Assembly: GCA_958296025.1 (NCBI GenBank)
Contig: OY282430.1
Location: 3,772,477 to 3,836,476 of the forward strand
DNA length: 64,000 nucleotides
Source of the DNA: an uncultured Pseudomonadales bacterium
Lineage (GTDB): Bacteria; Pseudomonadota; Gammaproteobacteria; Pseudomonadales; Azotimanducaceae
Direction: 5' to 3'
Below the pieces are notes generated by a model, which saw nothing but the letters and a program-made list of their open reading frames with translations, made no database searches and was not told the origin of the DNA. The translations under genes were made by a program, and so were the position numbers. Positions 8,213-16,635 of the stretch are shown here, piece by piece (the stretch's first letter is position 1; every line of letters starts with the position of its first letter).

Positions 8213-9817
8213 CTAGTCGCGCCGCCGGCCGCCCACGGGCAGCGCCGTGACCTGGGCGGGCGTCGGCGTGGCCGGCAAGGCGGCCAGCTCCTTCAGTATG
8301 GCTTCCAAGTCCGCGCCCTTGGCCAAGCCCTCGACGAAGCCGTGAATCACCCTTGAGTCGTAGTTCTCGCAGGCGCGTTCCAACGGATCAAGCAGCCGGC
8401 GCAATTCAGGCCAAGGTAGAAAACGCTCCTCCGCCCGCATGATGTTGCGGTGGTCGGTACCGGAGACATCCTGGCCAGCTAGTAGGTCCTCGTGCAGCTT
8501 TTCGCCGCGCTTGAGGCCGGTGAAGCGAATTTCGATGTCGCCGTTCGGGTTGTCCTCGGAGCGGACGGAGAAGCCCTTCAGATGCGCCATCTTAGTAGCC
8601 AGATCAAGGATCTTGATCGGTGCTCCCATCTCCAGCAGGAAGACGTCGCCGCCCCGGGCCATGCTCGCCGCCTGCATCACCAATTCGGCGGCTTCGCGGA
8701 TGGTCATGAAGTAACGGGTCACCTCCCGATGCGTGACCGTGATGGGCCCGCCCCGCTCAATTTGCTCAAGAAAAAGCGGCACCACCGACCCAGACGAGTT
8801 CAGCACATTGCCGAAGCGCACGATGGAGAAGCAGGTGTGCCGGGAGTGCCGCTGCAGGGCCAGCAGCACCATCTCCGCCAGCCGCTTGCTGGCGCCCATG
8901 ACGCTACTCGTGCGCACCGCCTTGTCCGTGGAGATTAGGATGAAGTCCTTGACCCCGGCCTGCATGGCCTCCTCGGCCGTGTAGAGGGCGCCGAAGGTGT
9001 TGTTCTTCAGGCCTTCGACGCAGTTGTTCTCGACGAGGTCGATATGCTTGTAGGCTGCCGCATGATACAGCGTCTCCACGCCGTAGGCGGCGAGATTGTG
9101 GCGCATGAAGGCGCGGTCGGCTACGGAGCCAAGCACGCCTTGGACCGGCACATCAAGACGTTCGTCACCGCAGATTCGGTTGATTTCCCGCAACACCCTG
9201 AACAGGCTGTATTCCGAATGGTCCAGAAGCACCAGATGCTTGGGCCCTAGGCGCACGATCCGCCGGCAAAGTTCGGAACCGATGGAGCCGCCGGCGCCGG
9301 TGACCATGACTTGGCGGCCGGCCACCGACTTCCGCAACAGATGCGGCAGAGGGGGCACCTCCGTGCGGCCAAGCAGATCGGCAATCCGCACATCCCGCGC
9401 TTCGCTTAAGACGCGCTTGAAGGCGGCCTGAATGAGGAAGCGGCTGCCGGCGATCTGCAATACGGCGACCATCCAAAAGATGAGAGGAACGGAGCGTGGG
9501 AATCCTGTCAAAGAAATGAAGTAGGCGGTCACCGCCACCGCCACCGCACCCACCGCGGCGCCCTTGGCGGCGGTGGGCACCACCTTTGCACTCATGTAGC
9601 GATTGACCTGAGCGTACAGGCCCAAACCGGCCAAGACGGGCACCACCGTCAGACAGGCTAGAAAGGCTGGCCAGAAACGCCAAACATCGGTCTGCCAGTC
9701 CCCCAAGCGCAGGGCCAAGGCTAGCCAAAGCGCCACCGGCAGCGCCAAGCTGTCCGCCACCGCCAAGAGCACACTCTTGGTGCGGCGCGGCAGCCTTAGT
9801 GCGCGTTCAGCGATCAA
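8213..9817 (-). CDS. Membrane NDP-sugar 4,6-dehydratase, WbpM/FlaA1-like
   Basis: 534 residues from a TTG start that overlaps the end of the preceding transferase gene by 11 bases; GAGGGG lies seven bases upstream. Four N-terminal membrane segments (about residues 15-125) precede a cytosolic extended SDR domain: nucleotide motif VTGAGGSIGSE, acidic cofactor residue in LLDHSEYSLF, and active site STDKAV...VMGASKR, where Met replaces the usual Tyr of YxxxK as in WbpM. Known members convert UDP-GlcNAc to a 4-keto-6-deoxy sugar for O-antigen or other glycans. The order ihfB...WbpL-like-WbpM-like repeats the right end of the Pseudomonas O-antigen locus. Confidence 0.93.
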   Translation of the reverse strand: MIAERALRLPRRTKSVLLAVADSLALPVALWLALALRLGDWQTDVWRFWPAFLACLTVVPVLAGLGLYAQVNRYMSAKVVPTAAKGAAVGAVAVAVTAYFISLTGFPRSVPLIFWMVAVLQIAGSRFLIQAAFKRVLSEARDVRIADLLGRTEVPPLPHLLRKSVAGRQVMVTGAGGSIGSELCRRIVRLGPKHLVLLDHSEYSLFRVLREINRICGDERLDVPVQGVLGSVADRAFMRHNLAAYGVETLYHAAAYKHIDLVENNCVEGLKNNTFGALYTAEEAMQAGVKDFILISTDKAVRTSSVMGASKRLAEMVLLALQRHSRHTCFSIVRFGNVLNSSGSVVPLFLEQIERGGPITVTHREVTRYFMTIREAAELVMQAASMARGGDVFLLEMGAPIKILDLATKMAHLKGFSVRSEDNPNGDIEIRFTGLKRGEKLHEDLLAGQDVSGTDHRNIMRAEERFLPWPELRRLLDPLERACENYDSRVIHGFVEGLAKGADLEAILKELAALPATPTPAQVTALPVGGRRRD

Positions 9818-10796
9818 GGACGGTCCCCTCGTCTGGCCGGCCGGCCCGCAACAGGGGGGCGGCTATGGCCAAGGGCAGCAGGGCAGCCAGTTGGCAAAGC
9901 CATCCATAGGCTGGCTGCGCCCGCGCCAGAGCGGCCAGCGGCAGCAGCCACAGCAGACAAAATGCGAGAAATGCCGAAGTGCTCCATAAATGCCCTCGTC
10001 GCGCCGCCACCTTCTGATAGAGATGGCTGCGATGCGCTTGGGTGAACGCCTGTCCGGTCACTATTCTGACACAAAGCGTGTAGCTCGCGTCAAACCAGAG
10101 CCCGGTAAGCAGGATGAGGCAACAAAACAACGGCAGAACATCCTGCGCGACCAACAGCAGGACGCTGGCCCCGAGCAGCAGCCCCAGCAGGGTGCTGCCC
10201 AGATCCCCCATCATGATTTTGGCCGGTGGCCAGTTGAAGCACAGGAAGCCCAGCGCGGCGCCGACGATCACCCAAAGCAGGTCCCCCAACCAGCCGGGTG
10301 CGCCGCCGCTGAGCAGCTGCACCCCAAGACAGAAGAACAGGCAGGCGCCGGCGGCCAAGCCATCTATGCCGTCCATGAAGTTGAACAAGTTGACCTGCCA
10401 AACCAGAAGAAACGCGGCCAAGGCCAGAATCCACGGAGACCAGCCGGGCGGCAGCAGCCACAGCACCAGCCCCGCCGCCAGGAATTGAACGGCTAAGCGC
10501 AGGCCCTGGCTTAGATCCCGAAGGTCGTCGATCAACCCCGTCAAGGCGACGGCGGCGGCGGCGAAGGCCAATCCGGCAGCCTCCGGGACCTCCAATCCCT
10601 TGTAGCCTAAGTAGCCAAGGATGGGCAGGGCGAAGCCAAGACCGCCAAGGGTGGGCTTGGGTTGATTGTGGAAGCTGCGGGCATTGGGCGCCGCCAACCA
10701 GCCGCGCCGGGGCGCCAAGTACACCAAGCCGGCCGCGGCCGCCGCGCAGACAGCGAAGGCCCCGCTAATCAGGACCAGCTCGCGGGCGCCGCCCAT
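9807..10796 (-). CDS. Undecaprenyl-phosphate sugar-1-phosphate transferase, WbpL/WecA-like
   Basis: Integral membrane enzyme of the MraY/WecA family that starts glycan assembly by placing an N-acetyl sugar phosphate on undecaprenyl phosphate. 329 residues from ATG 10796 (a TTG at 10811 would add five). About ten membrane segments. Signature elements: FHNQPKPTLGGLGF near the N-terminus, GLIDDLRDL (the Asp-Asp pair), NLFNFMDGIDG, MMGDLGSTLLG, and a late histidine loop QAHRSHLYQK. The start lies inside the end of the small coiled-coil gene (32-base overlap) and its stop overlaps the dehydratase start, so the three are probably cotranscribed. Confidence 0.93.
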   Translation of the reverse strand: MGGARELVLISGAFAVCAAAAAGLVYLAPRRGWLAAPNARSFHNQPKPTLGGLGFALPILGYLGYKGLEVPEAAGLAFAAAAVALTGLIDDLRDLSQGLRLAVQFLAAGLVLWLLPPGWSPWILALAAFLLVWQVNLFNFMDGIDGLAAGACLFFCLGVQLLSGGAPGWLGDLLWVIVGAALGFLCFNWPPAKIMMGDLGSTLLGLLLGASVLLLVAQDVLPLFCCLILLTGLWFDASYTLCVRIVTGQAFTQAHRSHLYQKVAARRGHLWSTSAFLAFCLLWLLPLAALARAQPAYGWLCQLAALLPLAIAAPLLRAGRPDEGTVLDR

Positions 10797-11031
10797 CCTC
10801 CACGACCACAACCTCCAGCCGCGCCACCCGCTCCCGCAGGCCCACCAATTCGTTGCGCAGGCCGGTCATGTCTTCGCGCACTTCGGTGCGAAGCGCCACC
10901 ATGTCTTGGCGCACTTCGGTGCGCAGCGCCGCCATGTCTTGGCGCAGGTTCGCTTGCCCTGTGTACAGCAAGGCCGCCGCCGCAATGACAATGCCCATCA
11001 GCGGCAGAGTGACGGATTTGAAATTCTCCAT
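10765..11031 (-). CDS. Small membrane-anchored hendecad coiled-coil protein
   Basis: 88 residues. AAGGTG six bases before the ATG supports the start. One N-terminal membrane helix (about residues 7-24) is followed by three tandem copies of an 11-residue unit (RQDMAALRTEV, RQDMVALRTEV, REDMTGLRNEL) and a leucine/valine helix. Eleven-residue periodicity predicts a right-handed coiled coil. The repeat is also visible in the DNA as nearly identical 33-base units around 10864-10960. It overlaps the start of the transferase gene. Possibly a scaffold or regulator for the membrane glycan enzymes; this is inference from position only. Confidence 0.7.
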   Translation of the reverse strand: MENFKSVTLPLMGIVIAAAALLYTGQANLRQDMAALRTEVRQDMVALRTEVREDMTGLRNELVGLRERVARLEVVVVEDGRRPRAGPD

Positions 11032-11146
11032 GTGCGCACCTTAATGTGGCTGCTCGTTGAGCGCAACGGGGGGTCAGGCCCCCCGGCGTGCGCATGTCTC
11101 CGCATAGGCTTGTGCTTCTGCTTGGGGCGCGGGGTGAAGGCGGCCA

Positions 11147-11431
11147 TCAGGGTGCCGCCTCCACCTCAATGCGCTCCATGTTTACGCTGACGGTGCGCTC
11201 GCCGATGCCTCGCACCTTAATCAGCTCGCTGGCGTCCTCAAAGGGGCCGTTGGCCTCCCGGTAGGCGACGATGGCCTTAGCCTTCGCCATGCCGACGCCG
11301 TCCAGCACTTCCGCAATGGTGGCCGCATCGCCTGAGTTGATGTTCACCTTCATCAGGCCCTCCGCCGGCCAAGCCCAAGTGGCTTGGGTCAACGCCAGCA
11401 CCAGCGCTGCAAGAGCAGTGAGTTTGCGCAT
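11147..11431 (-). CDS. ComEA-like helix-hairpin-helix secreted protein
   Basis: 94 residues from ATG 11431, with GAGGAG about eight bases upstream; the longer frame upstream is not coding-like. Signal peptide MRKLTALAALVLALTQATWAWP precedes a single helix-hairpin-helix domain (VNINSGDAATIAEVLDGVGM ... FEDASELIKVRGIGERTV), the DNA-binding core of ComEA-type competence proteins. Stand-alone small proteins of this type are common in Gammaproteobacteria and may bind incoming DNA in the periplasm; that role is not shown here. A similar protein, as I recall, neighbours wbpM in Pseudomonas. About 286 bases to lapA upstream hold nothing I can identify. Confidence 0.9.
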   Translation of the reverse strand: MRKLTALAALVLALTQATWAWPAEGLMKVNINSGDAATIAEVLDGVGMAKAKAIVAYREANGPFEDASELIKVRGIGERTVSVNMERIEVEAAP

Positions 11432-11717
11432 GATTGAACTCCTCGTTGTGAATGGGGTAACAAGGAGCCTACTCAAGGAATTGCAGGAAAAATGTAGGAA
11501 AAGGCTGCAATCGATGTGCGAATTTGGCCCGCTGAAAACGCAGCCGCAAAGGAAATTCCGCCGCGGAATGACGCCCTTGGAGAAGTAAGCTATTTGCCCC
11601 ACCGCCACGAAGACGCTGGCGAAGCGATGTCTCTGACCGATGAAAGACTGTGCTGCGACGGTGCAAGCAGCCGACGTTTCGGTCCATCGACGTTAGAAAG
11701 GGGTTGGCCGGCAGGGA

Positions 11718-12035
11718 TCAATTCTGGGGCGGGTCATGCGCCTTGTGGGCTTGGCGAACCTCCTTGCGCAGCCGCCGGGTTTGCAGGGCACTTCTTGCCC
11801 GGGCCGGCAGCAAGGTAAGGACGCCGACCGCGGCGCCGGCCAGAAAGGCGATCAGCAGCCACCAAAACAGGCTCCACTCCGGGGTGCGCCAAGCCAAAAA
11901 GCGGATGGAGACTTGCTCTTGATTGACGGCGAGGAGCGCCAGCAGAAAGAGCGCCGCCGCCGCCAGGCCCAATAACAGCCGCCGGAAGCTTCGCCCGGCC
12001 CGCCCCATTTCCGCCTTGGCCAACGCTGATCCCAT
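11718..12035 (-). CDS. lapA: LapA-like inner membrane protein (DUF1049)
   Basis: 105 residues from ATG 12035, preceded by AGGGGTGG; an in-frame ATG at 12008 is the main alternative. Two membrane helices (about residues 18-37 and 53-75) with the family pattern NQEQVSIRF between them and a charged cytosolic tail. LapA (YciS) works with LapB (YciM) in controlling lipopolysaccharide synthesis in E. coli. The position directly after ihfB is the conserved one, but the usual next gene lapB is absent; a ComEA-like gene and the glycan genes follow instead. Confidence 0.85.
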   Translation of the reverse strand: MGSALAKAEMGRAGRSFRRLLLGLAAAALFLLALLAVNQEQVSIRFLAWRTPEWSLFWWLLIAFLAGAAVGVLTLLPARARSALQTRRLRKEVRQAHKAHDPPQN

Positions 12036-12236
12036 AAACCACCCCTGAATGCTGCCCTGACCAAGCAATGCCGAAGGCCGATGCGCACGCGGCCGGCGGG
12101 CTTAAACAGCAGGCTCGGCACCCCGCAGGAAGGCTGCCGTCCACCGTTGGCTCAATGCCCCGCACCGGTATCGCAGCCAGCTCTGCCGCTTGCTTGGTGC
12201 CGCCATGCTCGACCTATTCGCCATCTTTCCCAGCGA

Positions 12237-12572
12237 TCAAGAGGGATTGCCGTCCTCGTCGGGCTTCTCGCGTTGTTTTTGGGCCCGCTCATAGGCGGCC
12301 TGCACCCGCTCGCGCAAGGCCTTGCCCGACTTGAAATGGGGAATGTGGCGGTCCGGCAAGCTGACTGCCTCCCCGGTTTTCGGGTTGCGGCCGGTGCGCG
12401 GCCCCCGATGCCGCAGGGAGAAGCTGCCAAAGTCCCGAATCTCGATGCGCCGGCCCTCGGCGAGGGTTTCAGACATTTGCTCCATCATGATCTTGACCGC
12501 CCAATCAACATCCTTGGGCGGCAAGTGCTTCAACTTTTCAGCAATTCTGTCGATGAGGTCGAATCTGTTCAT
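12237..12572 (-). CDS. ihfB: Integration host factor subunit beta
   Basis: 111-residue HU/IHF-family protein that bends DNA as a heterodimer with IhfA. It opens MNRFDLIDRIAEKLKHLP and contains the beta-arm region RIEIRDFGSFSLRHRGPRTG with the intercalating proline segment RNPKTGE, then HFKSGKALRERV, all diagnostic for IhfB. The tail is about 15 residues longer than in E. coli and highly charged. It follows rpsA by 27 bases, as in most Gammaproteobacteria. Confidence 0.97.
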   Translation of the reverse strand: MNRFDLIDRIAEKLKHLPPKDVDWAVKIMMEQMSETLAEGRRIEIRDFGSFSLRHRGPRTGRNPKTGEAVSLPDRHIPHFKSGKALRERVQAAYERAQKQREKPDEDGNPS

Positions 12573-12599
12573 GGTCGGAATTGGGGATGGTGGCTGGAA

Positions 12600-14303
12600 T
12601 TACGAACCCGTTTTCTTTTTCGCCCCTCGCAACTGCGCCTGGATCAGCTCGCCCAAAGTGCCGCTCTTCTTCTCCGCACCCTGCTCCCGCTCCCGCGCCG
12701 TATGCTCGCGCACTGCGGCGCGTTCCTCATCCAAAGCCTTGGCTTTGAGGGACAGACCGATCACGCGATTTTTGCGATCCACGCTGATGATTTTGAGGTC
12801 CAGTTCCTGGCCTTCGGAGGCTCCCTTGCGGGCGTCCTCCATGCGGTCAACGCTGATCTCCGACGCTTTCAGTACGCCCAACACGTCCTCCGCCAGCCGG
12901 ATGCTCGCCTCTTTCGGCGTTACGCTTTCCACTACCCCCCTGACCAGGGCGCCGCGGTCGTTGGCGGTGACGTAATCGGTGAACGGATCCCGGTCGAGCT
13001 GCTTGATGCCCAAGGCAATTCGCTCCCGCTCCGAGTCCATGGAGAGGATGACGGTGTCGATTTCCTCTCCCTTGCTGTAGCGGCGCACCACCTGCTCGCC
13101 GGGTTCGTTCCAAGAGATGTCCGAAAGATAGACCAGCCCGTCGATGGATCCATCCAGGCCAACGAAGATGCCGAAGTCTGTAATGGACTTGATCTTGCCG
13201 CGGATGCGGTCCCCTTTGGCGTGGTTGGCGGCGAACTCGTCCCAAGGATTGGGGCGGCACTGCTTGATGCCCAAGGAGATGCGGCGGCGGCCCTCGTCGA
13301 TGTCGAGGATCATGACCTCCACTTCGTCGCCCATGGAAACCATCTTAGAGGGATGGATGTTCTTGTTGGCCCAATCCATTTCCGAGACGTGGACCAAGCC
13401 CTCCACTCCGTCCTCAATTTCCGCGAAGCAGCCGTAGTCAGTCAGGTTGGTGACGGTGGCGAACACTTTGGAGCCCACCGGATAGCGGCGGGTCAGGTCC
13501 GCCCAAGGATCGTCGCCGAGTTGCTTCATGCCCAAGCTGACCCGGTTTTTCTCCCGGTCGAACTTGAGGATGCGCACCTGCACTTCGTCCCCCACGTTGA
13601 CCATCTCGCTGGGATGGCGAATGCGTCGCCAAGCCATGTCGGTGATGTGCAGCAGGCCGTCGATGCCGCCCAAATCAACGAAGGCGCCGTAGCCCGTCAG
13701 GTTCTTGACCACGCCCTTGAGGTCCATGCCCTCCTGCAGGGAGGCCAGCAGCAACTCCCGCTCCTCGCTGTTCTCCTGCTCCAGAACGGCGCGCCGGGAG
13801 ACGACCACGTTGTTGCGCTTCTGATCCAATTTGATGACTTGGAACTCCAAGGGCCGGCCCTCCAAGTGGGCGGTTTCCCGCAGCGGCCGGATATCCACCA
13901 ACGAGCCGGGCAGGAAGGCGCGAATGTCCTTCACATCGACGGTGAAGCCGCCCTTGACCTTGCCGTTGATGACGCCGTTGACCACCTTGGTGTGCTCGTA
14001 GGCGTCCTCCAGCATTTCCCAAGTCTCGGCCCGCTTGGCCTTCTCCCGGGACATGCGGGTTTCGCCCCAGCCGTCATCGACGACCTCCATGGCCACCTTG
14101 ACTTGGTCGCCGATGGCGAGGGAGAACATCCCGCTCTCGTCGAGAAACTCATTTTTGGGGATGACCCCTTCGGATTTCAGGCCGGCATGGACCACAACCA
14201 TTTCGTTGTCGATGTCCACCACCTTGCCGGTGACGATGGCGCCAGGCGCCATTTCGATTGTGCTGAGGCTTTCTTCAAACAGTTCCGCGAAACTTTCACT
14301 CAT
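12600..14303 (-). CDS. rpsA: 30S ribosomal protein S1
   Basis: 567 residues (typically about 557). It opens [13 protein letters not shown] and contains six S1 OB-fold repeats, seen as recurring G-x-V...D-G-L-V-H-x-S blocks such as [26 protein letters not shown] and [14 protein letters not shown]1 binds mRNA and promotes initiation on structured or weak leaders, which may matter here because many genes in the window have poor Shine-Dalgarno sequences and GTG or TTG starts. The tail ends in a lysine-rich KKKTGS. Placed between cmk and ihfB as expected. Confidence 0.98.
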   Translation of the reverse strand: MSESFAELFEESLSTIEMAPGAIVTGKVVDIDNEMVVVHAGLKSEGVIPKNEFLDESGMFSLAIGDQVKVAMEVVDDGWGETRMSREKAKRAETWEMLEDAYEHTKVVNGVINGKVKGGFTVDVKDIRAFLPGSLVDIRPLRETAHLEGRPLEFQVIKLDQKRNNVVVSRRAVLEQENSEERELLLASLQEGMDLKGVVKNLTGYGAFVDLGGIDGLLHITDMAWRRIRHPSEMVNVGDEVQVRILKFDREKNRVSLGMKQLGDDPWADLTRRYPVGSKVFATVTNLTDYGCFAEIEDGVEGLVHVSEMDWANKNIHPSKMVSMGDEVEVMILDIDEGRRRISLGIKQCRPNPWDEFAANHAKGDRIRGKIKSITDFGIFVGLDGSIDGLVYLSDISWNEPGEQVVRRYSKGEEIDTVILSMDSERERIALGIKQLDRDPFTDYVTANDRGALVRGVVESVTPKEASIRLAEDVLGVLKASEISVDRMEDARKGASEGQELDLKIISVDRKNRVIGLSLKAKALDEERAAVREHTAREREQGAEKKSGTLGELIQAQLRGAKKKTGS

Positions 14304-14360
14304 GGGGATGGTTGCTAACGCCGCACGGAAATCCGAAACCCGGGTGCGGCCTCTCCTGAA

Positions 14361-15077
14361 TTAAGGCTGGTTGATGTCATGCGCTGCCCCACCGGCACCG
14401 AGCCGCCTCCGGCGGGCCAAGGCCAAGGCGCGTTCCAGCACCTCGGCGATGGTCATGGCCGTGCTGTCGATGACGACAGCACTCTCCGCCGGCCGCAGGG
14501 GCGAAGCAGCGCGCCTGCTGTCCCGCCCATCCCGTTCCCGGATACTGGCGAGCACGGCGCCAAAGCTAACACGCATTCCGTCGCTTCTCAACTGTTTGCG
14601 ACGTCGTTTGGCGCGCTGCTCCGCGCTGGCGTCCAAAAAAATCTTCAATTCGGCGTCAGGAAAGACCACGGTGCCCATGTCACGCCCGTCCGCCACCAAC
14701 CCAGGCGCCCGCCGGGCGTTGCGCTGCTGCTGCAATAGGGCCTTGCGCACGGCCGGGTGCCGGGCCACGGTGGAGGCGGACTCGGCCACCGGCTCTTTGC
14801 GGATGTCCTCGGTGCGGTCATCGCCGTTCAGTTTGAGGCGCCCGCCTTCGGTTGCGGCGTCCATGCCCTCCGCCAAGCGGGCCAAGGCGGCCTCGTCGTC
14901 CAAGCCAAGCCGCGCATCCAAGGCCAAGACCGCCACGGCGCGGTACAGAACGCCGCTGTCCAGATAGCGCCAGCCCAGCCTCTCCGCCAAGGCCGCGGCC
15001 AGCACTCCCTTGCCGGAACCGCCGGGGCCGTCGATGCAGATCACGGGTGCGGCGCCACCGTCAGCCTTTGCCTGCAT
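14361..15077 (-). CDS. cmk: Cytidylate kinase
   Basis: 238 residues. P-loop IDGPGGSGKG at residues 14-23, substrate region YLDSGVLYRA, VADGRDMGTVVFPDA and the lid RAKRRRKQL mark the CMP/dCMP kinase family, which phosphorylates CMP using ATP. AAGGA upstream of the ATG supports the start. It lies 57 bases before rpsA. In related genomes tyrA/aroA normally precede cmk; here hisC does, with a 122-base gap. Confidence 0.97.
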   Translation of the reverse strand: MQAKADGGAAPVICIDGPGGSGKGVLAAALAERLGWRYLDSGVLYRAVAVLALDARLGLDDEAALARLAEGMDAATEGGRLKLNGDDRTEDIRKEPVAESASTVARHPAVRKALLQQQRNARRAPGLVADGRDMGTVVFPDAELKIFLDASAEQRAKRRRKQLRSDGMRVSFGAVLASIRERDGRDSRRAASPLRPAESAVVIDSTAMTIAEVLERALALARRRRLGAGGAAHDINQP

Positions 15078-15199
15078 CCGAATCCTTCCTTGTTACGGCG
15101 AGCTGGCTGTGCGATGGCAGTGGGAGGGAAGCAGTGAGCGGATGCGGGGTGGGGCGGCGGCGGCTGGATGCGGCGGGGGCGACGATGGTGACGCGGCGG

Positions 15200-16303
15200 T
15201 CATGGCAGTTCGGCAAGCGCCGTCAGGAACCGTCGGTTTTCCTCCGGCAGCCCGACGGTCACGCGGATGTGGTTGGGCAGTCCGTACTCCAGCAGGGTGC
15301 GCACGATCACTCCCTTGCGCAACAGCGCTTGGAAGACGGCGGGCGCCTCCCTTCCTAAATCGACGCAGAGGAAGTTGCCGGCGGAGGGCAGCGGCGCATA
15401 GCCCAAGCGCTCCAAGCCGTCCTTCAGCACCGCCAAGCCGGATGCGTTCAGGGCGGCGCTTTCCGCCACATATTCCGCCTGCGCCAACGCCGTCTCCGCG
15501 GCAGCCAAGGCGAGGCTGTTGACATTGAACGGCTGGCGGGCGCGGTTCATCAGGTCGGCGACTTCCGGGGAGCTCAGCGCGTAACCCACCCGCAGCCCGG
15601 CCAAGGCGTGGATCTTCGAGAAGGTGCGGGTGACGATGAGGTTGGGATGGCGCTCCAGCAACACCCGCCCGTCCGGGCGGTCCGACACCGAGACGTACTC
15701 CTCGTAGGCTTGGTCCAGCACCACCCAAACCCGTTCCGGCAAATGGTCGAGAAAGGCCTCGAGGTCGGCCCGGCCGACAAAGCTGCCGGTGGGGTTGTTG
15801 GGGTTGGCGATGAACAGGATGCGGGTGTTCTCCGTGACCAAATCCAACATGGCCTGCAGGTCGCAGCCGAAGTTCCGCGCCGGGGCGATCACCAGCCGGG
15901 CACCGCAGCCAATGGGGGCCAAATAAAAAACGATGAAGCCGTGGGCGGGCATGATGGCCTCGCAGCCGGGCTCCAGCACCGCCTTGGCGGCCAACTCCAG
16001 CACGTCGTTGGAGCCGTTGCCCAAGGTGATGCGCTCCGGCGCGATGCCGTGCCGGGCCGCCAAGGCCGCCTTCAGCCGGTCGCCATTCCCGTCCGGATAG
16101 CGGGACAGGTCGCCGATGGCCTCTCGAATGCGCTCCCGCACCGCCGCCGCCGGTCCCCGGGGGTTTTCGTTGCTGGCCAACTTCACCACATCGGTTAGGC
16201 CCAGCTCCCGGGCCACCTCGTCGATGCTGCGCCCCGGACGGTAGGGCTTAAGGCCGGCGATGCTGCCGTTCACGGGGCCGGTCATGGATGTTGTTTGGAC
16301 CAT
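15200..16303 (-). CDS. hisC: Histidinol-phosphate aminotransferase
   Basis: 367-residue fold-type I PLP enzyme catalysing transamination of imidazole-acetol phosphate in histidine synthesis; in this gene neighbourhood such enzymes may also serve aromatic amino acids. Features: ASNENPRGP, RYPDGNGDRLK, GNGSNDVLEL, NPNNPTGSF, the cofactor aspartate/tyrosine segment VVLDQAYEEY, and Schiff-base lysine in TRTFSKIHALAGLRVGY. An ATG at 16285 is a possible alternative start. It is separated from pheA by 332 bases, an unusually wide gap for this cluster. Confidence 0.93.
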   Translation of the reverse strand: MVQTTSMTGPVNGSIAGLKPYRPGRSIDEVARELGLTDVVKLASNENPRGPAAAVRERIREAIGDLSRYPDGNGDRLKAALAARHGIAPERITLGNGSNDVLELAAKAVLEPGCEAIMPAHGFIVFYLAPIGCGARLVIAPARNFGCDLQAMLDLVTENTRILFIANPNNPTGSFVGRADLEAFLDHLPERVWVVLDQAYEEYVSVSDRPDGRVLLERHPNLIVTRTFSKIHALAGLRVGYALSSPEVADLMNRARQPFNVNSLALAAAETALAQAEYVAESAALNASGLAVLKDGLERLGYAPLPSAGNFLCVDLGREAPAVFQALLRKGVIVRTLLEYGLPNHIRVTVGLPEENRRFLTALAELP

Positions 16304-16635
16304 GCTCGTGGTTTATCGCTGGGTTCTTGGACGACATGGAAGGATTGCGCATTTGCCTTGGGCAGGTCAATGCGCGGGTTAAGCCAAGCGCCGCACGGCT
16401 GGACAGCAGAGAGGCTGGGCTTCGTGGTGGAGCGTTCGTTCTTGCCTCGCGGTCGGGAAAACATGCGAGTCAATTTATCGACAGGCTCGGCAGGGCTATC
16501 GGGGGAATCACCTATAAAGGACGGCTGCGGGTGGAGGCTGCGGATGTTCTTGGTCGCTTCACCGCAATGGCCCAAGCTGTTGGAGCAGCTCAGTCGGGGA
16601 GGGCCTGACCATGGACAGGTGCGCAACGATGCGGG
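16304..16635. other. 332-base gap between pheA and hisC
   Basis: Both strands contain frames of about 105-115 codons, but their composition is not protein-like and I recognise no motif. The minus strand includes a TTGACT hexamer near 16467-16472 without a convincing -10 box. It may hold a promoter for hisC and downstream genes, or the remains of a lost gene. Confidence 0.4.

Noticed and set aside
10864-10965. Short tandem repeats as a CRISPR array
   Set aside because: The 33-base units are contiguous, lie in frame within a coding gene and encode a coiled coil; no spacers.
12081-14318. 745-codon open frame on the plus strand opposite rpsA and ihfB
   Set aside because: It is the antisense shadow of two unmistakable genes; high GC keeps antisense frames open and its translation has no domain.
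16282-16626. Open frames of about 105-115 codons in the pheA-hisC gap
   Set aside because: No start signals, no conserved motif and unnatural composition on both strands.
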